Assembly: GCA_022425445.1 (NCBI GenBank)
Contig: JAKMFM010000130.1
Span: forward strand, 1 to 29,067
Origin: Planktomarina sp.
Lineage (GTDB): Bacteria; Pseudomonadota; Alphaproteobacteria; Rhodobacterales; Rhodobacteraceae
Direction: 5' to 3'
Length of the DNA stretch: 29,067 bases
Positions 8,003-16,735 of the stretch are shown here, one piece after another. How positions within the stretch are numbered: the first letter of the stretch is position 1; every line of letters starts with the position of its first letter. A program made the position numbers and the translations under genes. The notes below the pieces were generated by a model. The model was not told where the DNA came from and did not search any database. It worked only from the letters and a program-made list of their open reading frames with translations.

Positions 8003-8371
8003 CTATTTCATCATGGCATTTTCCATCACTTGAATATGGCTCTGCCCATCAACCAAGGCCACATCAAAGCGCATCTGTGTTGCCAAAGAGCGGCTGGTAT
8101 CTGCAAGGTATTCCGTGGCGGCTTCATAGATGTGTTTTTGCTGCCACTTGCCTAGGTTGCGCAGGGCCGCATCATGGCTACGGCTTTTTTTCACTTCTGT
8201 GAAGGTCAACCCATCGCCATCTGCAAAAATTAGGTCAATTTCGCCGGCGTCGCCGCGCCACCGATGGGCCAGGACTCGGTGTGCGCGTCCCGCATATTCG
8301 GAGATTACGGAATGTTCAGCGGCCAGTCCGGCCAAATGATTGGTGGTCCCTTGCGCAGCTTTTTGAAACAT
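8003..8371 (-). CDS. yraN: UPF0102 family protein YraN (endonuclease-fold)
   Basis: A 122-aa member of the YraN/UPF0102 family, which has a restriction-endonuclease-like fold and no firmly known role. The family core is clear: AGLAAEHSVISEYAGRAHRVLAHRWRGDAGEIDLI followed by FTEVKKSRS, in which the acidic D/E and the E-x-K form the putative nuclease site. It follows rsmI with a four-base gap, the neighbourhood most common for this family. The C-terminus ENAMMK ends at TAG 8003-8005. One small oddity is the second lysine after EVK where R is more common. Confidence 0.9.
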   Translation of the reverse strand: MFQKAAQGTTNHLAGLAAEHSVISEYAGRAHRVLAHRWRGDAGEIDLIFADGDGLTFTEVKKSRSHDAALRNLGKWQQKHIYEAATEYLADTSRSLATQMRFDVALVDGQSHIQVMENAMMK

Positions 8372-8375
8372 AGCG

Positions 8376-9245
8376 TCACTCTTCGGTTTTTAGGGCCTGT
8401 AGTTTAAGGGCCAATTGATAGATATCGCGCCGTGGCAGGCCGTAAGCGCCAGCCACAGCGTCTGCTGCATCTTTCACGCGAAGGTTTAACATTGCATGAA
8501 CAAGCGCCGCCTCAAGATCACCTTTATCAATTTTGGCATCTTCTCCCGCGCCAATCAGCACCACAATTTCACCGCGGGCCGGCGTGTCAGCATAAAATGC
8601 GCGGATGCTCTCAACTGGCCCGCTTTGAACGTCTTCAAATTTTTTGGTCAATTCGCGGCAGACCGCGACCGTGCGTGCAGGTCCGCCTGTCGTTTCGATA
8701 TCGTCCAGAAGTGCGTTCAACCGTTTGGGAGATTCATACAACACAACCGTTGCGCGCAGGGTCATAAGCTCGGCCAGCTGCTTTTGGCGGGCCACCTGTT
8801 GGGGTGCCAGAAAGCCGGCGAAATGAAATTGATCGGTTGGCAAACCGGCCACAGTCAGAGCGGCGATACATGCCGCAGGCCCCGGCGCGGCGCTTACGGA
8901 CAATCCCTCGCGCCGGGCATCGGCCACCAGCTGATAGCCGGGATCTGCGATCAATGGCGTGCCTGCTTCGGACACATAGGCCACGGATTTACCCTCCGCG
9001 ATATGATGAAGCACTCTTTGCCGGTCCTTGGCATGGCTGTGATCGTGATAGGCGATGATTCGCCGCCCAGCTAAGGGCACGCCGTGAATGTCCAATAATT
9101 TGCGTGCCGTGCGGGTATCTTCAGCAGCCAACACATCCGCAGAGGCCAAAATATCAAGCGCGCGAAGGGTAATATCGCGCGCTGAGCCCAAAGGTGTTGC
9201 CACAAGGTACAAGCCGGGCTCCAACTTCATCAAATTATGATTCAC
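8376..9245 (-). CDS. rsmI: 16S rRNA (cytidine-1402-2'-O)-methyltransferase RsmI
   Basis: RsmI uses S-adenosylmethionine to methylate the ribose of C1402 in 16S rRNA. Motifs: LYLVATPLGSARDITLRAL at the N-terminus, LAAEDTRTARKLL, SEAGTPLIADPG, and GPAACIAALTVAGLP; the C-terminal helical tail ends LALKLQALKTEE. The open frame extends upstream to 9383, but that part would overlap the divergent lipoprotein gene. I prefer GTG at 9245, preceded by AAAGGGG seven bases away, giving 289 aa. An ATG five codons further in (9230) is the alternative. It opens the rsmI-yraN-gshB group. Confidence 0.93.
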   Translation of the reverse strand: MNHNLMKLEPGLYLVATPLGSARDITLRALDILASADVLAAEDTRTARKLLDIHGVPLAGRRIIAYHDHSHAKDRQRVLHHIAEGKSVAYVSEAGTPLIADPGYQLVADARREGLSVSAAPGPAACIAALTVAGLPTDQFHFAGFLAPQQVARQKQLAELMTLRATVVLYESPKRLNALLDDIETTGGPARTVAVCRELTKKFEDVQSGPVESIRAFYADTPARGEIVVLIGAGEDAKIDKGDLEAALVHAMLNLRVKDAADAVAGAYGLPRRDIYQLALKLQALKTEE

Positions 9246-9319
9246 CTCTGGACCCCTTTGCGGATTGCCATAAAATGCAGCTAACACAGATCTAACAATC
9301 TCTGAAGGGCGCTTTGACA
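9246..9319. promoter_or_regulatory. Divergent intergenic region, rsmI / PBP activator
   Basis: Seventy-four bases between two divergent starts must hold the ribosome binding sites of both genes (AAAGGGG for rsmI, GAAGGG at 9304-9309 for the lipoprotein) and presumably both promoters. The middle is AT-richer, but I could not pick a convincing -35/-10 pair on either strand. Assigned from position. Confidence 0.4.
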
Positions 9320-10510
9320 ATGAATTTTCTAATCCCATCACTGTCGCAACTGCGCGGCGTGGCCGTATTGGCCTTTTGTGCATCAGTGCTTCTGACCGCC
9401 TGTGTTGCCCCTTCAGGCGGTCCGATATCGGGGGGTGGCCTCCGGCTTGATGGCAGCAAAACAGTGCAAGTCGCAGTGCTCTTGCCGCTCACAGCGGCGG
9501 ATGAACGGGTGCAAGAATTGGCGCTCTCCGCAGAGCAAGCGGCGCGTATGGCCATGTCTGATCTGAAAGGCCGGGTCGACATGCAGATGCAAGTCTACGA
9601 CACGGCAGGGCTTGAGACCCAGGCGGCGGAAATGGCGCAACTTGCGGTCCAAGAGGGCGCGCAGGTGATCGTAGGTCCGCTTTACGCCGGTGCGGCCAAT
9701 GCGGCGGGACTGGCAGTGGCCGGCAGTGGTGTCAGCGTTTTATCCCTATCGAATAATATCGAGATTGCAGGCGGCAATGTCTATGTTTTAGGCCATACGT
9801 TTCAAAACACAGCCGAGCATTTGGCAGTCTACGCAACGGAGCAGGGAAAATCACGCGCGCTGTTGGTGCATGCCAACACCGTGCCGGGGCAAGCTGGCCG
9901 CGACGCTCTAGAGCAAGCCTTGGAGGCGCAGGGCAGTTTCGTTTCCGGTGTCGAGGGGTATGAATTTACCCAACAGGATTTGGTCGAGGCCATGAGTCGC
10001 GTGGCCGAACGCAATGAGGTCATCGACGCCGATATCGTATTTTTGACCGCCGATTATGACGGTGGGTTGCCCTTGATTGCGCAATTGCTGCCCGAGGCCG
10101 GGGTGGATCCGCAGATGGTGCAATATGCCGGTTTGGCGCAGTGGGACGCTTTGCCCTCCGCTTTTCATTTGCCCGCGATTCAAGGCGGATGGTTCGCCAT
10201 GCCAAGCCCGAAGCGCAGTGAACAATTCAAAGCGCGCTTTCAATTTGTTTATGGCCGCGCGCCGCACCCTTTGGCGGCCATTGCCTATGATGGTGTGGCG
10301 GCGGTGGGTGCTTCGGTGGCCACGGGCAATCGCGATGCGTTGAACCGCCAGGGTTTGACCCTAACCAGCGGTTTTCAAGGCGCGGCCGGTATTTTCCGTT
10401 TGCGAGAAGATGGTACGGTTGAACGCGGCTTGGCGGTGGCCACCATTGAAGGCAATCAAGTCGTGGTGCTGTCGCCGGCCCCGCGCAGTTTTTCCAGTAT
10501 CGGATTTTAG
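9320..10510 (+). CDS. Lipoprotein, penicillin-binding protein activator (LpoA-like, periplasmic-binding fold)
   Basis: A 396-aa lipoprotein: a short N-terminus, a hydrophobic stretch and the lipobox LLTAC with the lipidated Cys at residue 28. After it, VAVLLPLTAADERVQELALSAEQAARMAM and VIVGPLYAGAANAA mark a type-1 periplasmic-binding (Peripla_BP_6) domain like that of LpoA, the outer-membrane activator of PBP1a. The N-terminal TPR domain of enterobacterial LpoA is absent, as usual in alphaproteobacteria, so the role as PBP activator is by homology only; amino-acid binding remains possible. I chose ATG 9320 rather than TTG 9314 because GAAGGG at 9304-9309 then has normal spacing. The rsmI-yraN side is divergent, the usual neighbourhood of lpoA. 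glnD follows two bases after its stop. Confidence 0.87.
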   Translation: MNFLIPSLSQLRGVAVLAFCASVLLTACVAPSGGPISGGGLRLDGSKTVQVAVLLPLTAADERVQELALSAEQAARMAMSDLKGRVDMQMQVYDTAGLETQAAEMAQLAVQEGAQVIVGPLYAGAANAAGLAVAGSGVSVLSLSNNIEIAGGNVYVLGHTFQNTAEHLAVYATEQGKSRALLVHANTVPGQAGRDALEQALEAQGSFVSGVEGYEFTQQDLVEAMSRVAERNEVIDADIVFLTADYDGGLPLIAQLLPEAGVDPQMVQYAGLAQWDALPSAFHLPAIQGGWFAMPSPKRSEQFKARFQFVYGRAPHPLAAIAYDGVAAVGASVATGNRDALNRQGLTLTSGFQGAAGIFRLREDGTVERGLAVATIEGNQVVVLSPAPRSFSSIGF

Positions 10511-10512
10511 GC

Positions 10513-13281
10513 TTGGATCTGTCCACCCTTCGGGCGCCCTCGGAGCTTATTCTGGAGGCGTCTGACATCTTTGATCGTGAGGATGTTGCAGCGCAGATTG
10601 AAAGCGCTGTGGCAGGTCTCAGAGATACGACGGCAATACGCGTGGCGGTGGTGGCCATCCTGCGCCAGAGCCGCGCTGCAGGGCTGGAACGGATTTCGGC
10701 CGCCTTTAAAGCGGCCCCTTTTGCATCGCAGGCCGCAACGGTGAGCTATTGCTATTTGACAGATTGCGCCGTGGCTGCAGCCTATGATGCGGCGCTGCGC
10801 TACCTACATCCCCGGCAAGTTGCGACCACCTCTGAGCAACTGGCGATTGTGGCGGTCGGTGGCTATGGACGGGGCGGAATGGCGCCTTTCTCAGATGTCG
10901 ATTTACTTTTCGTTATCCCCTATAAGATGACCGCTTGGGCCGAGAGCGTGATTGAAAGCCTTCTTTATGTGCTATGGGATTTGCGCCTTAAGGTGGGCCA
11001 TGCCAGCCGCACGGTCCGTGATTGTCTTCGGCTTGCGCGGGAAGACTATACGATTCGCACATCTTTGGTCGAAATGCGGTTTTTGCTCGGTGAGCATGAG
11101 GTGTTCCAGCAGCTGCAAACCCAGCTTCGGGACAAGCTTTTTAAACACACAGTGGGGGAATTTACCGAAGCCAAGCTTGCGGAACGTGAGGCGCGCCACC
11201 TCAAGCAGGGTGGTCAGAGATACATGGTGGAGCCGAATGTCAAAGAGGGCAAGGGCGGGCTGCGGGACCTGCAATCGCTGTATTGGATTGAGAAATATAT
11301 CAACGGCGTGTTTCATGCCGAGCAATTGGTTGAAGCAGGCGTGTTCAGCGCCGAAGAGTTCGCAACATTTGAGGCCGCGCAGAATTTTCTCTGGGCTGTG
11401 CGCTGTCATCTGCATTTGATTGCCAATCGCGCTATGGACCAGCTGACCTTTGAGTTGCAGGTCGCGGTCGCTGAGGCCATGGGGTACCGAGACCGCGGCG
11501 GGCGGCGGGCAGTGGAGCATTTCATGCAGGCCTATTTCCGCCACGCAACAAAAGTTGGGGAATTGACCCGCATTTTCCTAACCGCCCTTGAGGCTGCGCA
11601 GATGAAAAAAGAGCCAGTCGTGCTGCGTGTTTTGCGCCGAAAACCAAAGTTGAAACCTGGCTTTTGCGTGCTGCAAAACCGCTTGGCCCTTTCCGATCCA
11701 GAAGCGTTTTTGAAAGATAAAATGAACATGCTTCGGTTGTTTGAGGAGGCGATGCGCACGGGGCTTTTGATCCATCCCAATGCCATGCGCCTTTTGTCGG
11801 CGAACCTGCATTTGATAGATGCATCGATGCGCAAGTCGGATGAGGCCGTTCGAATTTTTACCGATATTCTTCTGAAGCACGGCAATCCTGAGCGGGGATT
11901 GCGGCGGATGAATGAGCTGGGCGTTTTGGCGGCATTTATTCCTGAGTTTGAACCGATCGTCGCGATGATGCAGTTCAACATGTATCACTCCTACACGGTT
12001 GATGAGCACACCATTCAAACGATCAGCCATCTGGCTGCGATAGAGCGCAGGGAATTGATTGAGGAGCTGCCGGTCGCCAGCGGGATATTGGCTGAGGGGC
12101 TGAACCGAAAAGTGCTCTATGTGGCACTGCTACTGCATGATATTGGTAAGGGGCGGCCTGAAGATCATTCGGTGCTTGGTGCGAAAATTGCCCGTGAAGT
12201 TGCGCCGCGTTTGGGGCTCAAGCCACGGGAAGTGGAGACGGTCGAGTGGTTGGTGCGGCACCATCTATTGATGTCCGATATGGCGCAAAAACGCGATATT
12301 GCCGATCCGCGCACCGTGCGGGATTTCGCTAAAGCTGTGCAATCGGTCAAGCGGCTGGATCTTTTGACGGTTTTAACCGTCTGTGACATTTCAGGCGTGG
12401 GCCCTGGCGTATGGAACAATTGGAAAGCTGTGCTGATCCGCGCGTTGTACCGGCAAACTAAAAAGGCGCTGGAGACCGGGCTGGAAGATCTCAACCGGGA
12501 AAACCGCGGCACGGAGGCCAAGAAAAACCTACGCAAAGCGCTACCTGATTGGTCCAAAGCGGCGCTGCGCCATGAAACGAACCGCCACTACCCGCCTTAT
12601 TGGCAAGGTCTGCATGTCACCGCACATCAAATTTTTGCTCGGCTGCTTTTGGATATTCCAGATGATGAAATCCGGATGGATTTACAGCCTGATGAAGATC
12701 GCGACGCGACCCGGATTTGCTTTGCAATGGCCGATCATCCGGGGGTGTTCAGCCGAATTTGTGGCGCTCTGGCCTTAAGCGGGGCAAATGTGGTCGATGC
12801 GCGCACTTTCACCAGCAAGGACGGATACGCCACTGCTGTCTTTTGGGTGCAGGATGCGGAAGGTCATCCCTATAAGGATCTGCGACTTGGCCGTTTGAAA
12901 AAGATGATTAATGAGACCTTGCAAGGCACGCTTGTTGCCCGCGAGGCCATTCAATCTCGTGATAAAATCAAAAAACGTGAACGGGCGTTTCAGGTACCCA
13001 CTTCGATCAGTTTTGACAACGAAGGCTCTGAAATATATACGATAATTGAGGTCGATACGCGTGACCGATTGGGCGTTTTATATGATCTGACCCGCACATT
13101 AGCCGCAGCCAATGTGAATATCTCCAGCGCGGTGATTGCCACCTATGGAGAACAGGTGGTTGATACTTTCTACGTCAAAGACATGTTTGGGCTGAAGCTG
13201 CACGCCAAGGCCAAGCGGGACAGTTTGGAGCAAAAACTGCGGGATGCCTTGAAACAAGGTGCGACGAGGGCGCTCTCATGA
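10513..13281 (+). CDS. glnD: [Protein-PII] uridylyltransferase / uridylyl-removing enzyme
   Basis: GlnD senses glutamine and adds or removes UMP on PII proteins, setting nitrogen regulation. The 922-aa protein has all four parts: a nucleotidyltransferase domain with GGYGRG (residues 116-121) and DVD (128-130), a central helical region, an HD domain with LLLHDIGKG (His542, Asp543), and two C-terminal ACT domains starting near residues 735 (FAMADHPGVFSRICGALA) and 839 (IEVDTRDRLGVLYDL). The frame opens with a TTG at 10513, two bases after the previous stop, without a clear Shine-Dalgarno; the upstream stop leaves little room for another start, but the first ATG is far inside, so the TTG is the best choice. 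It overlaps murJ by four bases (ATGA). Confidence 0.95.
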   Translation: MDLSTLRAPSELILEASDIFDREDVAAQIESAVAGLRDTTAIRVAVVAILRQSRAAGLERISAAFKAAPFASQAATVSYCYLTDCAVAAAYDAALRYLHPRQVATTSEQLAIVAVGGYGRGGMAPFSDVDLLFVIPYKMTAWAESVIESLLYVLWDLRLKVGHASRTVRDCLRLAREDYTIRTSLVEMRFLLGEHEVFQQLQTQLRDKLFKHTVGEFTEAKLAEREARHLKQGGQRYMVEPNVKEGKGGLRDLQSLYWIEKYINGVFHAEQLVEAGVFSAEEFATFEAAQNFLWAVRCHLHLIANRAMDQLTFELQVAVAEAMGYRDRGGRRAVEHFMQAYFRHATKVGELTRIFLTALEAAQMKKEPVVLRVLRRKPKLKPGFCVLQNRLALSDPEAFLKDKMNMLRLFEEAMRTGLLIHPNAMRLLSANLHLIDASMRKSDEAVRIFTDILLKHGNPERGLRRMNELGVLAAFIPEFEPIVAMMQFNMYHSYTVDEHTIQTISHLAAIERRELIEELPVASGILAEGLNRKVLYVALLLHDIGKGRPEDHSVLGAKIAREVAPRLGLKPREVETVEWLVRHHLLMSDMAQKRDIADPRTVRDFAKAVQSVKRLDLLTVLTVCDISGVGPGVWNNWKAVLIRALYRQTKKALETGLEDLNRENRGTEAKKNLRKALPDWSKAALRHETNRHYPPYWQGLHVTAHQIFARLLLDIPDDEIRMDLQPDEDRDATRICFAMADHPGVFSRICGALALSGANVVDARTFTSKDGYATAVFWVQDAEGHPYKDLRLGRLKKMINETLQGTLVAREAIQSRDKIKKRERAFQVPTSISFDNEGSEIYTIIEVDTRDRLGVLYDLTRTLAAANVNISSAVIATYGEQVVDTFYVKDMFGLKLHAKAKRDSLEQKLRDALKQGATRALS

Positions 13282-14813
13282 CGATGATGCGGGGGTTCTT
13301 TACGGTCGGGTTTTGGACCTTGGTGTCGCGCGTGATGGGATTTTTGCGCGATGTTTTGATTGCTGGCGCTCTTGGGGCCTCCCCGGTGGCAGAGGCGTTT
13401 TTCCTGGCATTTTCTTTGCCAAATCTGTTTCGTAGGTTTTTTGCGGAAGGGGCATTTAATATCGCCTTCGTGCCAATGTTTTCGAAAAAGCTGGCTGCGG
13501 GTGATGATCCGCTTACCTTTGCGCGGGATGCGTTGTCGATGTTGGCGGTGGTGCTGATTTTGCTGAACGCGCTGGCCATGCTGGCGATGCCCTATTTGGT
13601 TTGGGCCATGGCAAGCGGCTTTGTGGGCGACGAACGTTTTGATCTCACTGTGGTGTTTGGCCGAATTGCCTTTCCCTATATTCTTTTCATTTCGCTCGCC
13701 GCTTTGATTTCAGGTGTGCTCAATTCCGCCGGGCGGTTCGTGGCGGCTGCGGCTGCGCCTGTTTTGCTAAATATTTGCTTTATTTTGGCGCTGTTTGCGG
13801 CGCAACGGTTGGGCTGGGATATTGGTTTGACGTTGGCGTGGAGCGTGCCTGTGGCTGGGATTGCGCAATTGGCTGTGCTTTGGATTGCAGCGCTCCGGGC
13901 TGGGTTTAAGGTGTTGCCGCGCTGGCCGAAAATGACACCAGAGCTTAGACGCTTGGCGATAATCGCCGCCCCTGCCGCGCTGGCTGGCGGGGTTGTGCAG
14001 GTCAATTTGCTGGTCGGTCGGCAGATTGCCAGTTATTTTGAAGGGGCGAACGCCTGGCTTTATTATGCTGATCGCTTGTATCAATTGCCGCTTGGTGTGG
14101 TTGGGGTTGCCATTGGCATCGTGCTTTTGCCGGATCTGTCGCGGCGGCTGCGCATTGGCGATGAAGCCGGTGGGCAGGCGGCGTTCAACCGCGCAGCAGA
14201 GCTGGCTTTGCTGTTGACCATTCCTTGCACGGTGGCTCTTATTGTCATCCCTTCGGCATTGGTCTCGGTCTTGTTTGAACGCGGGGCGTTCTTGGCCAGC
14301 GACACACAAGCCACGGCCTTGGCCACTGCGATCTACGGCTTGGGTTTGCCGGCTTTTGTTTTGCAAAAGCTCTATCAGCCGGTGTATTTCGCCCGTGAAG
14401 ATACGCGATCCCCGTTTAACTTTGCCCTGGTGGCGTTGGCGGTAAATGCGCTGGTTGCAATTGGTTTGAGCCGATATATTGGTTTTACGGCCTCCGCCTA
14501 TGGGGCAACCTGCGCCGGTTGGGCGATGCTGGGCTGCCTGTGGTGGCGCGCGCGGCGGTTTGGCCCGGCGGCACGCTGGGATGCGCAGTTGCGCAATAGG
14601 TCTTTGCGCATTCTTCTGGCCAGCTTGGGCATGGGCGTGATCGTTTGGATCACTGCCCGGGCTGTGGAACCTGTTCTGCAAATGGAGGGTCTGCGCCTGC
14701 TCGGTTTGATCGTGATCTTACTGGTGGCCGGGGGCAGCTACATTATGGCCGGTCGCCTGCTTGGGGCCTTTAGCCTTGCTGAATTGCGCCAACTAATGCG
14801 CCAGGCCGATTGA
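13278..14813 (+). CDS. murJ: Lipid II flippase MurJ
   Basis: Integral membrane protein of the MOP superfamily that moves lipid II across the inner membrane for peptidoglycan synthesis. The 511-aa sequence is hydrophobic throughout, consistent with 13-14 membrane spans. The N-terminus carries the family signature: RGFFTVGFWTLVSRVMGFLR, then GASPVAEAFFLAFSLPNLFRR and GAFNIAFVPMF. Further motifs are YYADRLYQLPLGVVGVAIG and FERGAF. ATG 13278 lies in the glnD stop (ATGA). The glnD-murJ order is common in alphaproteobacteria. The gene ends directly against the stop of the convergent rhomboid gene, with no bases between them. Confidence 0.96.
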   Translation: MTMMRGFFTVGFWTLVSRVMGFLRDVLIAGALGASPVAEAFFLAFSLPNLFRRFFAEGAFNIAFVPMFSKKLAAGDDPLTFARDALSMLAVVLILLNALAMLAMPYLVWAMASGFVGDERFDLTVVFGRIAFPYILFISLAALISGVLNSAGRFVAAAAAPVLLNICFILALFAAQRLGWDIGLTLAWSVPVAGIAQLAVLWIAALRAGFKVLPRWPKMTPELRRLAIIAAPAALAGGVVQVNLLVGRQIASYFEGANAWLYYADRLYQLPLGVVGVAIGIVLLPDLSRRLRIGDEAGGQAAFNRAAELALLLTIPCTVALIVIPSALVSVLFERGAFLASDTQATALATAIYGLGLPAFVLQKLYQPVYFAREDTRSPFNFALVALAVNALVAIGLSRYIGFTASAYGATCAGWAMLGCLWWRARRFGPAARWDAQLRNRSLRILLASLGMGVIVWITARAVEPVLQMEGLRLLGLIVILLVAGGSYIMAGRLLGAFSLAELRQLMRQAD

Positions 14814-15488
14814 TCACTGACCCCGAAACTTTGCCACAAGACTGGCAAGCCCGCCGGGCTGGATTAATGCGGCAGAGATAAATCCGGCCACAGCCGCACA
14901 GAGTTCAGCGACCCAAATCGGCGGGCCGCTGCTGAACAAAGACAAGCTGATGTTGATGGCCATTAAGAGTCCGAGCAGGCGAAAGGCGCGCAATTGGTGG
15001 CTCAACAGGCCTTGAGCACGGCTAAACAACACGAAACTAAACCCACCAATTAACCCATAGGCAGGCGGGTAGCCGCCAAAGAGCGGATAGGTGCTTGCGG
15101 TGAACTGCGCGTATCCAAGGGCGGCAAACACCGACGAGATGCCGAAAATCGCGAAAACTGCCGTGTTGCCCAAGATTTCACCAACGAATTTTCCTAGGGC
15201 CAAGATCAAAACCGAGGCTAAAATCGACTGCATGACTGCTGCATGAACGAAGGGGTAAGTGAGCATGCGCCAAAATAATTCGGGTTGCCAAATACCAGCT
15301 GATAAAGTGCGTTCAAAACCCTCGGGTAGGAAAGCAAATTGCCGTATCAAACCGATGCGGGCATCAAATTGCCCCCACAGCTGCGCCTCCGCTCCTGCGA
15401 TATAGGCCTCGCCCAGGACCACCGCTAAAAACAGGATAATCACCGCGGGCGGCAGGGGATTGACGGCGGGAGGTGGGGAGTCGGACAT
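14814..15488 (-). CDS. Rhomboid-family membrane protein, apparently without protease residues
   Basis: A 224-aa protein with about six hydrophobic segments. It resembles Roseobacter rhomboid proteins: WRMLTYPFVHAAVMQSILASVLILALGKFVGE corresponds to the segment that carries HxxxN in active enzymes, and the stretch PLFGGYPPAYGLIGG (residues 135-149) corresponds to the GxSG serine loop. But the serine position holds proline/alanine, and the region of the catalytic histidine reads WVAELCAAVAGF (192-203) with no histidine. I therefore expect a pseudoprotease of the rhomboid fold, which could bind or stabilise membrane proteins. GGAA lies just upstream of the ATG at 15488. It is transcribed alone between murJ (convergent) and trpS (divergent, 73-base gap). 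Confidence 0.75.
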   Translation of the reverse strand: MSDSPPPAVNPLPPAVIILFLAVVLGEAYIAGAEAQLWGQFDARIGLIRQFAFLPEGFERTLSAGIWQPELFWRMLTYPFVHAAVMQSILASVLILALGKFVGEILGNTAVFAIFGISSVFAALGYAQFTASTYPLFGGYPPAYGLIGGFSFVLFSRAQGLLSHQLRAFRLLGLLMAINISLSLFSSGPPIWVAELCAAVAGFISAALIQPGGLASLVAKFRGQ

Positions 15489-15561
15489 GGTGTGCTTCCT
15501 TGACGGCTTCGGCCTTGCTCATTATGCGATGTGAATACTAAATTCTAGAGCCGAGGCCCTC

Positions 15562-16578
15562 ATGACCGAAAAGTTTGTTCCACGCGTATTTTCAGGCATC
15601 CAACCCTCTGGCGGGCTGACTTTGGGCAATTACCTGGGCGCAATGAAGCGTTTTGTGGATATGCAAGCGGATGGTGGATTTGAAACTGTCTATTGCATGG
15701 TTGATCTACATGCGATCACGGTCTGGCAGGATCCTGCGGATTTGCGCCGCAACACCCGCGAACTTTGTGCTGGGTTTATTGCGGCAGGAATTGATCCCGA
15801 AAAATCAATCTTGTTCAATCAAAGTCAAGTTCCAGAACATGCGCAGCTGGGCTGGATTTTCAATTGTGTCGCACGCATGGGCTGGATGAAGCGCATGACG
15901 CAGTGGAAAGATAAAGCGGGCAAAAACAGTGAGAATGCCTCGCTGGGTCTTTTTGGCTATCCGGCTTTGATGGCAGCGGATATTTTGATCTATCACGCCA
16001 CCCATGTGCCCGTGGGCGAAGATCAAAAGCAGCATCTCGAACTGACGCGCGATATTGCGACGAAGTTTAACAATGATTTTGGCGTTGATTTCTTCCCGAT
16101 CCCGGAACCGGTAATTGAGGGGGCGGCGACGCGGGTTATGAGCCTGCGCGATGGGACAAAGAAAATGTCAAAGTCAGATCCCAGTGACATGAGCCGATTG
16201 AATATGACCGATGACGCGGATGCTTTGGCCAAGAAAATCAAAAAGGCGAAAACTGATGCAGACCCTTTGCCTGAAACGGTGGAGGGTTTGAACGGACGGC
16301 CGGAGGCGCGCAATTTGGTCAATATCTATGCGGCGCTCAATGAGATGACACCGCAGACCGTGGTCGATGAATTTGCCGGACAGCAATTTGGATCCTTCAA
16401 GCCAAAGCTGGCAGACTTGGCTGTCTCAAAGCTGGCTCCGATTTCCAGCGAAATGTCGCGCCTTATGCAAGAGCCTGATGAGATTGACCGGATCTTGGCT
16501 CGGGGTGCTGAGCGTGGCCGGGCATTGGCCGCTCCTATCTTGCAAAAAACCTACGACATCGTTGGCATGTTGCGCTAG
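15562..16578 (+). CDS. trpS: Tryptophanyl-tRNA synthetase
   Basis: Class I aminoacyl-tRNA synthetase that charges tRNA-Trp. The 338-aa length is standard. The N-terminus has FSGIQPSGGLTLGNYLGA, with TLGN as the HIGH-type ATP motif. QSQVPEHAQLGWIFNC and PVGEDQKQHLELTRDIA are the tryptophan and adenylate region. KKMSKSDPSD near residues 200-209 is the KMSKS loop. The rhomboid gene is divergent on the left, with 73 bases between the starts. The stop TAG at 16576-16578 is followed by 157 bases before the universal stress protein. Confidence 0.97.
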   Translation: MTEKFVPRVFSGIQPSGGLTLGNYLGAMKRFVDMQADGGFETVYCMVDLHAITVWQDPADLRRNTRELCAGFIAAGIDPEKSILFNQSQVPEHAQLGWIFNCVARMGWMKRMTQWKDKAGKNSENASLGLFGYPALMAADILIYHATHVPVGEDQKQHLELTRDIATKFNNDFGVDFFPIPEPVIEGAATRVMSLRDGTKKMSKSDPSDMSRLNMTDDADALAKKIKKAKTDADPLPETVEGLNGRPEARNLVNIYAALNEMTPQTVVDEFAGQQFGSFKPKLADLAVSKLAPISSEMSRLMQEPDEIDRILARGAERGRALAAPILQKTYDIVGMLR

Positions 16579-16583
16579 CACGT

Positions 16584-16691
16584 TAATTTGACGCTGCGGG
16601 GCTGGCCTAAACGATTGGGTCTGTGGGCCGCGAACCCCTTGTGGGCCAGAGTCCATATTATTTAATCGGCGCCGTAATTTGACGTTGCGGG
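16584..16691 (+). repeat. Direct repeat pair in the trpS-usp spacer
   Basis: The 17-base element TAATTTGACGyTGCGGG occurs at 16584-16600 and again at 16675-16691 with one mismatch, 91 bases apart, in the non-coding spacer between trpS and the stress-protein gene. Each copy contains TTGACG, which could serve as a -35 hexamer, but no good -10 follows at 16-18 bases. Between them (about 16618-16654) is an imperfect GC-rich hairpin followed by ATATTATTT that may end trpS transcription. The repeats could be paired regulator sites or a duplicated promoter. Confidence 0.45.
16618..16663 (+). terminator. Possible terminator after trpS
   Basis: An imperfect inverted repeat (GGGTCTG...GGCC against GGCC-AGA-GTCC, with bulges) is followed by ATATTATTT. 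It is placed 40 bases after the trpS stop, where a terminator is expected. The stem is interrupted, so the call is weak. Confidence 0.3.
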
Positions 16692-16735
16692 CGGGCGCTG
16701 CTCCGGGCATGATGCGGATCGAAAGGAGGCCCGTG

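Noticed and set aside
10972..11544. 190-codon minus-strand frame opposite glnD
   Set aside because: No domain or start signal; glnD is intact on the plus strand over the whole stretch.
13767..14681. 304-codon open frame on the minus strand opposite murJ
   Set aside because: Its translation is rich in Gln, Pro, Arg and Asn without any domain, has no binding site, and lies wholly against murJ, whose family motifs are unmistakable. It is a shadow of codon bias.
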